Shown: in pieces, positions 36,601 to 49,400 of the stretch
Layout of the letters: each line of letters begins with the position of its first letter
Numbering within the stretch: the stretch's first letter is position 1
Source: Moringa oleifera
Taxonomy: Eukaryota > Streptophyta > Magnoliopsida > Brassicales > Moringaceae
Direction of reading: 5' to 3'
DNA: 64,000 bases
Assembly: GCA_021397835.1 (NCBI GenBank)
Contig: JAJFZO010000356.1
Location: 124,001-188,000, forward strand
Program-made: the position numbers and the translations under genes
Notes under the pieces: model-generated
Databases searched by the model: none
Told to the model about the DNA's origin: nothing
What the model saw: only the letters and a program-made list of their open reading frames with translations

Positions 36601-39600
36601 CTTTTTGTATCCCCTCATTCCTTAAAACCTGCGAGAATGATCCCCTGGCCCCACAAGACTGACTCCACAACTGCATTAGTCTAATCCTCAACACAGAATC
36701 AAACCAAGACGCCTTAGATGATATTCATTTTATTCACAATGAGCACCAAGGGGTGCTACCTTATTGGTTAGTTAGCTTTCTAATTCAGAAAACAAAACAT
36801 AAACCAAAAAGAAGCACAATAAAATTTTAGGCAATTGTCCAACACCTTCACGTAAGCAAACAATGAAGACTAAATAACACAAACTTTAAGTCTCCATGTC
36901 TTTGGTTAATAATATGCTAAAATAGCATAGAAAACTCTCAAGCCTTAAGTGGCAAACTATCCAAGCAAAACAGCAAATAAAATAATCTAAAAATGCCCAA
37001 CATATTTATGTATAGTATGTGCATCGTTTATTTAAACAGTCAAAGAAATTGTTTGCACATACAGATACAAACACCACACCCAGAAACCTCCAAACCAATC
37101 ACTTCAAATAAATTGTTTTTTTCCCTTTTTTTTGAGTATAGAACAAAATAAACAGTTTACCAATGTTAAACAAGAGTTTAAAAGATAATTTGGTTCTTGT
37201 CTTTTTAAATAACTCCAGGAGTCTTAGATAACAACAAAAGAAAGTCAAAATAATGTCTAGTCTGAATTTTAACCCTCTAGACCTAGGGAAACAGTCAAAA
37301 ATAATGTCTAGTCTGCATTTTAACCCTCTAGACCTAGGGAAAACATCTCAATACCTTGCCCAACCTAAAAGTCAATGAAAAAGATGGAGCTGGCTTGCAC
37401 AAACCTAACTAGGAGCTGAAGGAACTAGGTTCTTCTTGATATATAGAGGATCAAGTGAATGAACAAATTTGTAAGAAATCATACAATTTATTATAGTTCC
37501 TAAATTCACCCCCAATTCATCTTGCTCTTCAAATCATAAAATTCATCAAAATACTTGAACTGATTGGTATGTGGACAGAATTGAATTGCATGATGCTGGC
37601 AATGAACCATATGATTTTGAAAACTAATGCAAGGACATAACATGATTCAAATGCTTCTTCAAATTTCTAAACTCATGGTCTTCCTACTTGTTTTTGCCAT
37701 CGTCAACTTCATGATCATATTTGGAAGGATCAGAAACTAAATTTGTGTAGAAAAACAAAGAGATAATAACCAATAAGTTAAATTTCAGACTAGAATAAAG
37801 AAAATGGACCTGAAGCTTGATTGGACTAGAGTAAACTTTGACAGAATTGATTTGTGTCAATCTGGTAACCAATGGAAACTTGTTATAGTCCAAAAACTGC
37901 AATATCCTATCCACTTCAAAGGTTCCTTCTGCCAGACCAAACAAATTCAATATTTATCAAGTGAATGAATTATGGTTGACTGTCAAATTGTAAGATAACT
38001 GAAGCATCCAAGAATAGCAAATTAATTATAATTAGATAGAGCATTTTCCAAGAGAAATGATGTAATTAATGAATTCTTCAAGAAAAAGCCATGTGGCCTT
38101 AGCAGCAAGACCATTCTCAGATCGCCAACTTACCATATGTAGTGTATCGTTCTGGGTCACTTTTAACAATTCCAAGAAAAACATTAGTAGGTTTGATATC
38201 TGGAAAGAGATGTTTGGCGACCACCACGTTGTTTGTTTCAACAAATTGGATTTCATTGTCAGAGGTTGCTGCTTTTACAAATTCTTCAAAATCAGGTCCC
38301 TGAAGAAATTTCATGTCATGATGCTAAATCTCAATCACATAAACAGGGAAAAAAAAACAAAAACAAAAACATTCTCGTTTGAAACAGAATTTGATTTACT
38401 AATTTGTTGATATATAGTGAACTGGAAAAATTAGGAAATAAAAGGAGAACTGTAACCATAAAAGCAAGATAAGGTTACACTAAAAGATGTAAACCTGCAC
38501 CAGTAACACCGACTGGCAGGTTCTTGCCATCAAATTAACGGACAGATATGAGGAAACGCTAATATAGAAATTTAAAGCGAAAACACAAAATTAGCTCCTC
38601 TGCTTCATTTCATGTGCAAATGAAACAAGAATGAACATTTCCAAAGAACATTCAACAAACTAACGCCAATCACCTACCACTTTATATGGCTGTCTATTAC
38701 AAACAGTGATCAGTGGAAATGATAAACGTAACTTAAATTAAAAAAAAAAAAACAGTCTTCAAAGTTACCTTGTTAAATACTTAAGATTATGAGACATCTG
38801 TCAACCATATGAAATCTTCTTATCATCAAAAGTTTCAACATTTTAACAGTGATGTTCACAAGACACTTCAAGTTTGTCCAATTTTCTTATAATTTATCTA
38901 ATGTCGCTTTAGCGGGACTCAGATTCGTCAGTGAGAAACATCTACCAGGGGCTTGCTTCTGTTTAAGGATACAACAAGTTAAACCAGAAAGGAAGGAACA
39001 ACTATCACAAAAACAAGAATTCTAGATGGCCACCTGCATGTACTTAACTCACAACATCTACCCTTTCAAAGGAGGTTAAATAGAGTGCTTTATTCATGAC
39101 ACCATTTACTGCATTAACTAAATGCAGTCTTGAAAATTCTATTAAAGAACAAGAAAATACCTAGTTGTTCTGTTGATAATCCACAACACCTGTCCCAATA
39201 TGTTCAGAGGTTCCACTTATCATGCAGTCAAAAGACCCCATTGATAATCCACAAGACCTGTCCCCTATGTTTACAGGTTCCAATTATCATGACACTAATA
39301 TCCTCTCAAGACTCCAGAAGAAAACAAAAGGTATCAAAGACAATATTATTCCCTTGTAATAAATTACTGAGTTAGGGATAAACAAACACACCATCAAAGC
39401 ATTGAAAATGGACAAAGAATCTATTTCTAGGTTCCAAAATTGACATACCTCAAAATTTTCAAACAGACCAATAACAAAAAGATGAAACTTCTTGAGAACT
39501 TCTTCTGCCTCCGATCTGCTACTTATTCTAATAACAGGCACGCCAGTCTTCTTCCTAGCCCAAATGATGATGTCCTCCCTAAATACAGATCAACACAAAA

Positions 39601-40400
39601 GAAAATTTGAAGCAATTAGAAGTTGGACTGCCACCCCAGAGTTAAATCTACAAAATAAAGCAAATACCCCGATTCATAAACACATTATTTATGATTTAAA
39701 AGACCAGAGAAGTGAAATTTAAGTACTTTGGTATGAAGTGAACAATAGAGAAAGGATTCATGCAGTTGACTCTCACTAGTCAAAGACATATTTTGTACAG
39801 AGAAGGATTGTGTAATTAACTTTGACAAGTCAAAATTCGTAGATTCAACCATAAATTATCTGAGCACGCTACTTACGCTGAAAATCCACCAGTGTAAGGT
39901 TGGGAACTGCCATTGACAAACAGAAGCAAAGTAGGGAACCCCTTGATCTCAAGTTGTGAGGCGACTTTGGAATACCTCTCGGCATCCAGTTTAGCCATCA
40001 AAAGGGGACTCCCCATTTCTTTCAAGGAAGTTGCAGCCTCAGCAAATTGAGGCATAAGCTCAGCACTCGTTGGACACCATGGGGCATACCCAAGAACCAT
40101 GACATACTCATTCCCATCAATGACCCTCTTGGTATTATCACTGTTAAGCTCAAGAACAATTCTCTGTGCCTTACTCAACACCTCTGCCTCAGAGAATCTC
40201 TCTTGAGCGCCTTGCTGGTAGTGGTCCTGTCGCTCTTCTTCTTCTTCATCTAAGGCTAACAATTCTTGAAGATCATCTGATTCTTCATCGTCAGGGCCAT
40301 TGCTTATGGGATCAGAGGCGCTGGAAGTAATCAAGAAACTGACCAACAAAAGAAGGGTAAGAGTGAAAATGATGAATCTCGAAGTGGGATTGATGATCAT
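33698..40400 (-). CDS. PDIL1-6: Protein disulfide-isomerase-like protein (PDIL1-5/1-6 type)
   Basis: An ER thiol oxidoreductase for protein folding. Twelve exons on the minus strand (40400-39877, 39578-39449, 38299-38134, 37928-37810, 35675-35595, 35516-35427, 35316-35245, 35163-35095, 34842-34762, 34440-34306, 33945-33892, 33793-33698) join in frame to 538 residues, close to the known plant length. There is a signal peptide (1-28) and an acidic stretch (EEEEE near 52-56). Thioredoxin domain a has APWCPTS (Cys109, Ser112), a single-cysteine site. Domains b and b' follow. Domain a' has TPWCINC (Cys450, Cys453), and the C-terminus is KDEL, the ER retrieval signal. The CxxS first site is a trait I associate with the PDIL1-5/1-6 subgroup; the exact paralogue is not certain. 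Intron 4 (35676-37809) is unusually long. Confidence 0.93.
37243..37343. repeat. 50 bp tandem duplication in PDIL intron 4
   Basis: AGTCAAAATAATGTCTAGTC and the following CCCTCTAGACCTAGGGAAA occur twice, offset by about 50 bp, nearly unchanged. A recent local duplication within an intron. Confidence 0.9.
39173..39296. repeat. 68 bp tandem duplication in PDIL intron 2
   Basis: TTGATAATCCACAACACCTG at 39173 recurs at 39241 (TTGATAATCCACAAGACCTG), with the following GGTTCCA-TTATCATG also shared. Copies have diverged by several substitutions. Confidence 0.8.
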
Positions 40401-40518
40401 TGCAATGAAATATCTTTTCCAGGCTCTGGAGTTTTCCTCTTTTCTTTGTCGAGCGATTTTGCAGCCAGATTGGAAGGAGAACTGTATAATTGAGAGAGAT
40501 CTGTATTATAAATGACTA

Positions 40519-40532
40519 TATAACTATATATG
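40519..40532 (-). promoter_or_regulatory. Candidate TATA region of the PDI-like gene
   Basis: On the minus strand the sequence ATATATAGTTATAT lies about 120-130 bp before the ATG at 40400. It is the only TATA-like word close to the start. Confidence 0.4.
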
Positions 40533-40539
40533 TATGTGG

Positions 40540-41561
40540 GTTTTAGACGGTGTGTACTAGTGGCTTGAATCCAGGCAAGATTTATGGTAAGACTGAAGCT
40601 ACATAGAACTGAAGATTAGTAGTAAACTGTAATAGTTTGGTCAACGAAAAGCAATGCTGATTTGGACACCTTTTCGTCCCCTCCTTCCCTCCCTGTCGGT
40701 GCCTTAACACAATTTTCTTTTTATATACATAACAGGGAACACCAACAAATAATCTAAAAACATTAACTTCAAAAGCATTGATAATTTTTAGCTTTATTTT
40801 TTTAATTTGGAGTTTGCAGAAAATTCAAAGATGGTAAAATCTCTTCATTTGTTAAAGAAAGATTATGTACAGGTCACCAGCCAAAGTTAACTCCGCTTTT
40901 ACTTGGCATTTTCCAATGAGCACAATCTCAGAATCTACTATTACCTTTCTTGTAATTGTGTCGTTTATCCTATTGTACGTACCCTTCTGGGTAGTGCTTA
41001 CCTTGAACACTTCAAAATGTCAATTAAGTAGATCTGTCCGCATCCTCAGAAACTGAACAGAGGTAGCTATAATTCTCTCTTTTTTTTTTTTTTTCATCTT
41101 TTTGCTTTTCAATTGCTTGATGGCTAAAACTAGTCAGATTTTTTGGGTTCTAATTCATTCTTGATTGCAGAAAAATTACGTGGATGACTTAACGCTCATA
41201 AAGTTCATGCTATTTTTATTGTCTATGGTTTGCTCAAGAGCCAAGAAGGGATGCTTGTTTTATGACTTCAATTTTGCAGTGCACTTTCTTCAAAAGCAAA
41301 ACATTGGTTTATTGCACAAAGTGTCCAAAACCATTAACATACACACAAATACATGTACATATTTGCACATAAACCTCATGAGAATGAACAGAAATGAAAA
41401 GGAAAATCCAAGAAAGGGACAAGGAAACAAGCCTGTAAATATATTTTTCAAAAAATATACCACGGATTTGTCCTAATTAGCAGAAACAAACGGATGGAGG
41501 GCAAGCAACTCAAGCTGCAGTGAGGGAAGCAGGTGGTACTGAATGAATGAGTTGAAGAACA
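40540..41561. other. Spacer between PDI-like gene and LEA-2 gene
   Basis: Holds the upstream region of the PDI-like gene and the 3' end region of the LEA-2 gene, both read on the minus strand. Short plus-strand frames (40865-41056, 41165-41476) have no recognisable content. Confidence 0.6.
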
Positions 41562-44073
41562 TCAGCCATATGTGCATGAATCCTTCTTGAACTTAATGGG
41601 TTTTGTGCTGCTGATGTCGATGACCAAAGAGCAGGAGACTTGCCTCCGGTGCTTTGTCCTCACAAGCTTCCCAACCACATCTCCTCGTGACCGAATTTCA
41701 AACTTCAGTGTAAGTGGAACTTGGCCACCTGTTTGAGAAACTGCTAAGCTTGATCCTGCCCCATATAAGGGGACTTTCTTACCTTCTAGGATCACTGATA
41801 CAGTTCTATGACTCTTCCTCGGTTGATAATACTTCTTCAACTGCAGAAAGTATATCAACAAAGTTGTACACTTCCTATAAGACAGAAAGGAAGAAGAAGA
41901 AGAAAAAAGGGCCCTAATTTGAATCAACAGTTTTTATAGACTCTTAACTGCCCACAGAGTAGTTTTATGTGATTTGCTGATATATGTTCCCTTAACTGTG
42001 AATGGTTCAAGTTGAATTTCTTATAAATGAAAGAACATATTCAATGACAGAATCTCACCTGACCAGTTGCGATGGGGATCTCTGAATATATGAGATTGAT
42101 CGGAGTGGAGCTCACATGAATGCCAAATATTGTAGCAGGGTTGTATACACTAATCTTTAAAGAGCCATTCACTGTAAGCATCTTGGTTGGGACCCCTGAG
42201 AAGTCTGAACCTTCCCCAATATAAAAATTATGTACTTCTAATCTCTGCAAGATTCACAACCAATTAGAAGAATGATTATCAACTACCTCATGACATAAAG
42301 AGCCAATGACTCATGTGGAAGCACAATCCAAAATTTATTTGATAATGTAACCATGCAAAGAAGACCAAGTTATGAGCTTTATTCAACTGTACTCTTGAAG
42401 GATCAAAGCCTACTTCCTCTGTTAAAATGTGATAGGTTCTCAAATTTCTATTTTCCTGATCAATTGATGGCTGTCAACTATCAATAACATAAATCACATA
42501 CTATATCTGTGCATCTTGAATGCTTTAGAGCCCATGCCAATTGTACAAAATCAATGGTCGAAACCAAAATTTTTGAATCAAGCTAATTTGATGTTCTTGA
42601 GTTACTAAAACTGGAACCACTCTCCAGTCATTCCTTATCGTCTGCCAACACGATGCTCATCCCCATGGACCTGTGTCCAAAGTCATTTTAATTGTTTGAA
42701 GTGCTTGTCAATGGCAAAGTTAGGCCAATTCTCTGTTTCTGGGTATCTAGACACGCTCATTTTCCTCAGATAGTTATATCTCATGGGTTAAAGAGACAAT
42801 CCTAATTTAAAAACAGACAGGGTGACTCAAATATGGCGATGATACGTTCTTGAAACACTGTCCAGGATACCCAGAAAGAAGCCAAGAAGAGAACAGTAAA
42901 AATCAAAATGAAAATAAAAAAGCTTAAAAGAGGAAATAAAAAAAAAAAAACAAAAATTTTATTCAGCCATCCACCAAAACATAAAAAGCAGCACAAATTG
43001 GGATCAGAAGATTAAGCTTGCATTATATGGAATGTCTTATACTTGTAAGCCTCCTGAGATATGCTAGTTTTTTTTTCACAGTTACCAATGCCAAAAGGGG
43101 AGAAGATGAAGGACAAGTTATGAGGGTCTAGACATTAAATGCCTAACCAGATAACAGTGACTATTCCATTGCTTGCTTTCTACTCATTCTTAAAGGGCTA
43201 ACTAATTTTGGGTCAAGCACCGAACCTTTGCAGACTGTTATGGTTGCTTTCATTAAGGCTAATTGCAGCCTTCCGAAAGATTTGGAACTTAAAGAATCCT
43301 AACACAATCCTATTAGTATTAAACAACTGCTTTTTTATCTTTTTCTTTTCCTCTTGCTCTGTATAGTCCCTCTTTGGCTCTTTGCTGTATACTCAAAATC
43401 TCATTAATAAAAAGAAACTATGAAAGCAAACTAAGAACCCAATTTTTTTCCCAGCAATTCTTCTGTTTCTTCATTTATATTCCAGATTTACCTAGCTGAA
43501 AAATGTTAATTAGTAAGTATCTACTTTCATACTTCAGTTCTCACTGAATAAGTAATCATTGGAAGAATCAAAGACTTCGAACCAAACATTAACTAAGCAA
43601 AAGGGTTGGAATAGGGATACCTTCACACTAATTTTAGCTTTGTAAGGCCGGCTAGCACCCCATATAATCAAGCAGAAAACAGTGAACAGAACCACAAAGG
43701 TAAGAACAGCAAGCAAGCCCTGACACCGCCTGGTAAACGCCTTATCCTCGAGCTCATCATATGACCCTTCTTCCAATATCACATCACATTCAGGCCAACC
43801 TTTGTCATTCCTTTTTCTCCCGCCTTTCCTCCCAGAAGACGACCTGAAAATTCCCGAAAACCTGCTGGCCGATGAGTTCCTCGAGTGGCGCCCGAAGGAC
43901 GATGAGTGTGAAGGTGAATCCATGGGGCTCGGTTGCATTGAAGATGACTTGTCCCCATCGTGAGAGTCCCGTGAAGGGCTCTGCACGTAGTACACGGGGC
44001 GTTTCGGGGACCTTGAAGGCGACGATGGTGCTAAGCTTGTGATATCGGATTCAGATTTTGTTGAAAGCATCAT
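41562..44073 (-). CDS. LEA-2 / NHL-type single-pass membrane protein
   Basis: Three minus-strand exons (44073-43621, 42244-42059, 41840-41562) join in frame to 305 residues. The N-terminal half is a Ser/Pro-rich cytosolic region with VYYVQSPSRDS (27-37), a motif typical of this plant subgroup. Next come a basic patch (GRKGGRKRND) and an acidic one (EEGSYDELEDK). A membrane segment covers about residues 119-139 (LAVLTFVVLFTVFCLIIWGA). The outer C-terminal domain, with NGSLKISVYNPATIFGIHV and YQPRKSHRTVSVILEG, is the LEA-2 (late embryogenesis abundant, water-stress/hypersensitive response) fold. Molecular role is not established; membrane-anchored stress or defence functions are known for relatives. 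The gene is complete. A C/T repeat on the + strand lies about 470 bp upstream of the start. Confidence 0.9.
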
Positions 44074-44540
44074 TTCTGACTAGAAGAAACTTGTTGAAAC
44101 TTCAAGAAAGAACTTCCGGCAAAGAGAAGAACAGCAAAATATACCAAAAAGAACAGTGAGTTCCCGGAGCCCAGAAAAGCTTTTTAGTTGAACAGCGGCT
44201 CTCTTGTATTCCAGATAAGGATTGAAGGAGTTGACGGCTGAACAATCTACCGTAGCTTTTACTTGAAACGGCTCAAGCAAGAAAAACAAAAGATATACAA
44301 AATGAGCCAATGGGTCATAAAGAAAACGAATGCAGCATCAAATTCAGTGCGCCAAAGATTAGCCACAAGCCAATTCAGGCACCCACTACCAAAAACAGCT
44401 CCAGGTTATTGATAAAATATGAAGAATCAATGATTAAGAAGAAAACCAAGGAAAATAGAAGCGGACAGGCAAGTAGCGTGGAAGCTACTGGTAGCAATGA
44501 AGAAACAGAGAGGGGCCGGTCATAGTCGCCACAGTTTACC

Positions 44541-44570
44541 ACTCTCTCTCTCTCTCCGTCTCTCTCTGTG
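44541..44570. repeat. (CT)n microsatellite upstream of the LEA-2 gene
   Basis: A CTCTCTCTCTCT run, broken by CCGT, lies in the region expected to hold the promoter or leader of the minus-strand LEA-2 gene. It reads as (GA)n in the sense of that gene. Confidence 0.7.
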
Positions 44571-44599
44571 CATGAAAACAGAGTGAGAATACAAGAGGT

Positions 44600-46460
44600 G
44601 TTTTTAATTCAACAACCAAAGGAAAAGTAAGGCACACGTTGCAGCTATGCAGAAGAGAAGGGAAAGTAACCGATAGATAGACTAGGCTCGGACCATGAGC
44701 CTAAGACCATGCCTGATTCCCGGTAGGCTCGGGAATAAGTGTCGGCAGAGTGTGATATGCATCATATTCAGTTTATTTACTAAAAATTTTCACGATTCTA
44801 ATTTACATGAAATTAATTCTTACTTATCAAATTTTAATAATTGGATTTTGACAAACTACCTAATTTGGAACTGATTCTCAATTATTTGCGTCTTTTAATG
44901 CTATTTGTAGATTTGGGCCATACAAAAGGACAAACATAATTCTACTCTACAAATTTTGTTGGTATCCTTATTTTAAAATTCTAATATTAATTATATTGTA
45001 TAGTTTTATTTGTATTAAATATAATGCAAAGTTAGAAACTTTATGATAACTAATAATATCATGACACACTGAAATGTTTTTATGCCAGCGCGTTTGTTTT
45101 CTACCTTTGTTTCTATGTGAATCATTTATGTATATTATATGTTATGATCAAAGGGTTCATTTAATCAATTTTAGTTTTAGTTAAATGGGTCTTTTAGGGA
45201 AAAAAAAAACAATGTATGTGAAATTAAAATATATGCAACTTCTTAGTTATTTTTCTTTTGTGATTAACCTTAAAAGTCTGCAATAAATCTCCTTTAATTA
45301 TCAAATTTTTTATCAAAAAAATTTTAATCTTTTTGATATCTAAATAAATAATATAAAAGTTTTAATTCATAAATATAATTTATTTTTTTAAATAAAAAGT
45401 TTCAAAATCAAATATGTTTTCATATTTTTTTGTATCATAATAAAATAGACCAATCTTACATCACCTACAAGCTCACTCTTGTGTCATAATATCAATCATA
45501 AGCTTTTTTTTTTTTTTCCAATGTTAGTTTTGGTTACACTGCAATTTCATTGACTAAAAAGAATAATAACACTTCATATGAAGATGAGAAAGCACAAATT
45601 TTTAACGTCATCAAAGTATTTTCTTTTTCTTTTTTTGCAAGTTATATAACAATAATAATATAATAATTATTATTATGATTATCAAGCCTTGATGAAATTA
45701 TTATTATTATTATTATTGTAGAAGTGATTATTTTATGAACTATCTATAGCACAAGGAAAAGATGTTGATGCAAAGATTATTAAGCCTCAATGGAATGGAC
45801 CTAACAAGTATAGGATAGTTGTTATACTAGGCTTTCTTGTTATGTTAATGGGCGCTTTGACCGTTGCTTGAGGTGGCATAACATAAATCATTTCATATGA
45901 AGGGGTGAGCAGTTCTCGAGGATCTGCCACCTTGGGGATTGAATTATTTAGAGTAGTAGAAAATTTTTGGGGATTTTTTACTATAAAATTGAGCATAACC
46001 ATAGGAGGAGGAATCCTCAGTAAGGGTGTTTAAGTGCCATAGACTGTTTATCAAATTTTTCATAACAAGGTGGCACTTTACCACAAGGATGAGAAGTCTG
46101 ATTAATGCTAACTTGTGGCTATTTTGGCATGCTTGAATTTGGTTCTCCATTAGAGCTTTGCCTTTCTTAAAACATAGTCAGCAAGTGAGTTCATAAACTA
46201 TATTCAAATTTGGGTTCGACGAAGCCGCGGTTGATGTTGAGAGTTGGGTTGTGTTCATATCAAGTTGGATCTTACCATTCTCAATAAGGTCTTGAATAAA
46301 ATAAATGGCTAAGAACTCAAACTAGATGTAAAGCTAAATTATGTCAAAAAAAGATGCAAAGACAGTTTGAAGGTGTAGATTCTATCCCAAGGTTCATTCC
46401 ACTTCATCAACAACAAAAATAGATAGTGTTGTATTAGTTAAGTAGTTTTGATTAGTTTGT
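44600..46460. other. A+T-rich spacer with a trinucleotide run and possible retroelement scraps
   Basis: Mostly A+T-rich. (ATT/AAT)n runs lie at about 45646-45720. At 45779-45900 the plus strand can be read as KPQWNGPNKYRIV followed, after a frame change, by RWHNINHF. This faintly recalls the end of an LTR-retrotransposon polyprotein, but the match is too weak to annotate separately. Confidence 0.45.
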
Positions 46461-46499
46461 TAGTAACTTCTTTTCAAAAAAATATTGATGTTGTCTTTA

Positions 46500-49400
46500 C
46501 ACTAATATAAAGAATATTTTCTAAAATTATCTTTTGATGAAACATTAAACGAAAAATGCATACTACTTGGTCTCTCTTAGGGTTTTCTTAGTAAGAATGG
46601 AGTATCTTCTTGAAATTTCTCAAGTGTGATTATATCTTGATCTTTCTGGTCAAGTTTCATCCCTTTAACCTTTTAAACTATAAGGGTGGTTGTCTTTTTT
46701 TAATCATTGTCTAGGCTAAATTTTCATAAGATAGAAGAAGGGTTAAAGAAACTCGAAAGCAATTTAAAGCCCATGAAGGATAAAAGAAAGAATATTCCTA
46801 TCAACTATGATTGGGTGGTAAACTCACTTGAGGTAGGCAAAAACTGTCTGATTAAAAAGGTCTTGCAAAATAGAATAACGAAGACAGTTTTAACAAAAGT
46901 ATGGAAATTGACCACTAAATTCATAATAAGTATAGTAAGTAAAAGGCTTTCTATTTTTTGGTTTTTAGATCAAAAGATAAAGTAAAACTTTTGATGAGGC
47001 AGCCCTGTTTTTTAATAAATCATTGGTGGTTTTCTAAAAGTTTTATGAAAACTTTAACACTAATCATATCTCTATAGAATGGTATTCGTTTTAGATACAA
47101 ATCCATAACCTCCCTTTTACATGTATGAATATGAAGATTGAAATAATGCTTGAAAAAACAATTGGGGGCATAGAGGGCTTAGATGATAACATGGCATTCA
47201 AGAAATAATTGAAAGTGTGAGTGTTGGTTAATATCAATAAACCTCTTTAAAGATGCAACATCTTGACTTTATCTGACAGTAGAACAATTTTAGTTTTCTT
47301 TTGTTATGAACGATTACTGAATTTTTGTTATATGTGTGGCATAATAGATCATCAAGAACAAGATTATTAGAAAATTCTTTACTTAAGAGTGTAATTAGTC
47401 GTCTCTAAAGGAAACATGGTTCTTGAATCCTAGTGAAAGGTCCCATTATTGCCATTTCAATGATCAACTAGTAATCCCTATATTAAGCTAATATGTTTAC
47501 TCCAACGTCAGCAACATAGAAAAAAGAAATGAGAAAACCCTTTGAAAGACAAGTTAGTTGTCAGAAGATTACTTGCTTGTTGGACTTTTAAATTAAGGCT
47601 TAAACCCCAAGGACTCGATGATGCAATTAGTGAAAATTTTCAAGTGAATGTTAATTTATAGGATCCACCTTATGTCCTACAAATTATAGAGTCAATCTTA
47701 CTTCACATATTACATGGGCATAATGTATTTCATAAATGGGTTGGTGAGAAAAAAATGATGGAGAAGATGAGGCATGTTCTTAATATGCATGATTGTGGAT
47801 CTTACTTGCCAAATCAATCGAATGTGCCAATAATAATAGGTATAAAGCCAATGGGCCTAACATAAATCTTGTTAATGTCTATATACCTGTTAATATCCCT
47901 ACCACATCATCAGCTCCACCAAGATAAACTAAAATAAGACGAAATATGCTCATTTGAAAAAACCATATAATTCATTTTGAATAACTTCCTAAAAACCTAA
48001 AGGAAGATGACAAGATGTGAGGATACTAAAATGAAGGAAATAATAAGCCAAGCTAAAGAAATCTTATCCAGGTATACTTGAAGATATTATCGACACATTT
48101 GCAAGATTGGCAAAGGTTAATTCTCACTAACTCTACCGAGTATTATTTATTACCTGGCATGAAACTGTTAAGGTCTTGAGGCCCTTCAGACAATTCAAAA
48201 ACTAACATAGATGGTTAGAACATATAATCTTCACATGCTTTTCCTTTTGTGAAATGAAGAGGAGGAAGAACAGAATGGGATGAATTAAAATCAAGCCTGG
48301 CTTCCAAGGCTATTTTGCTATTGAGAGCCAAGGTAGGTAAGAAGTCTTGTGCTTCTCTAGTAAGAAAGAGTAAAAGTATTTATTAAATCTTACTCACATA
48401 ACCACATTGATGCATGAATACTGATGCTAGCTAGCCCCTCAATAAAAATTTATAGGTTTTTATGAAAATCCTAAAGTTTAGGATTGTATAGATTCTTGGC
48501 ATCTATTGAGATAGTTACATGCACAATTGAATCTCTCATAGCTTTATGTTAGTAACAATAATGAAATCATATCTAACGAAGAGAAGTTAAGAGGTAATAT
48601 TAAATATAAAGGTCAAAAAATAATTTTTTATGAAGTCATAACAGATAGTAAGTTCCTCAATATACTTGTATCAAGCCCGAATCTTACTTGATTTAGAGGC
48701 TAAAGGGATGAACATATTTTTGAAAAGGCTTGATCAAGGTTTACTTAACTAAGTTTGGCTTGAATAGTTTTCAAGATTTACTGAGCACTATATTTTTAGT
48801 CTTTATAATGGATCATTTGGCTTTGTTTTTCTTAAATTTCTCCTTCCCTTTTCGACCCCAAAAGAAAAGTTTTTAATTTGAAAATATGTGAATAGTATAC
48901 CTTAGTTGTGGGCAGGTCATTGCAAACTGTTGAGGCATTAAAGTGATAGGATTGGTCTTAAGTAAAATAAAAACTAGAAGATTATAGTATATCTTTATCA
49001 TATTGGAATAAAAATGCCTTTGGTAATATCCATCATCAAATCAAAGAATAACAAGCTAATCTAACTAAACTTATGCTTGTTAAAGACTAACGAACAATAA
49101 GTACTGACGTAGAAGTATGCCAACAAAGGCTTAATGACTTACTTCATAAAAAAGAAAGTAATGTGGTGTCAATGGTTTAGGAGTGCTTGACACAAAAAGG
49201 GTAATAACAATACCCATTTCTTTCATTCAATGACTTCCAAGAAAATCAAAAAAAAAAGGATCTTAACAATATAGGATATCAATGGAACTTGGATGATAAA
49301 TGAAGAAAATGTTAGAAAAGTGTTTGTGAGTTACTTTTAGAATATCTATTCCATTAGGAATGGACCAAATTTACCAAAAAAAAAAAAAAAACCGAATACC

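Noticed and set aside
44310..44525. 71-codon frame in the upstream region of the LEA-2 gene
   Set aside because: Lys/Ser-rich, no motif, lies within the promoter or leader of the minus-strand gene.
45779..45900. Gypsy-like polyprotein end (KPQWNGPNKYRIV)
   Set aside because: Only a few residues agree and a frame change is needed; too weak to call an element.
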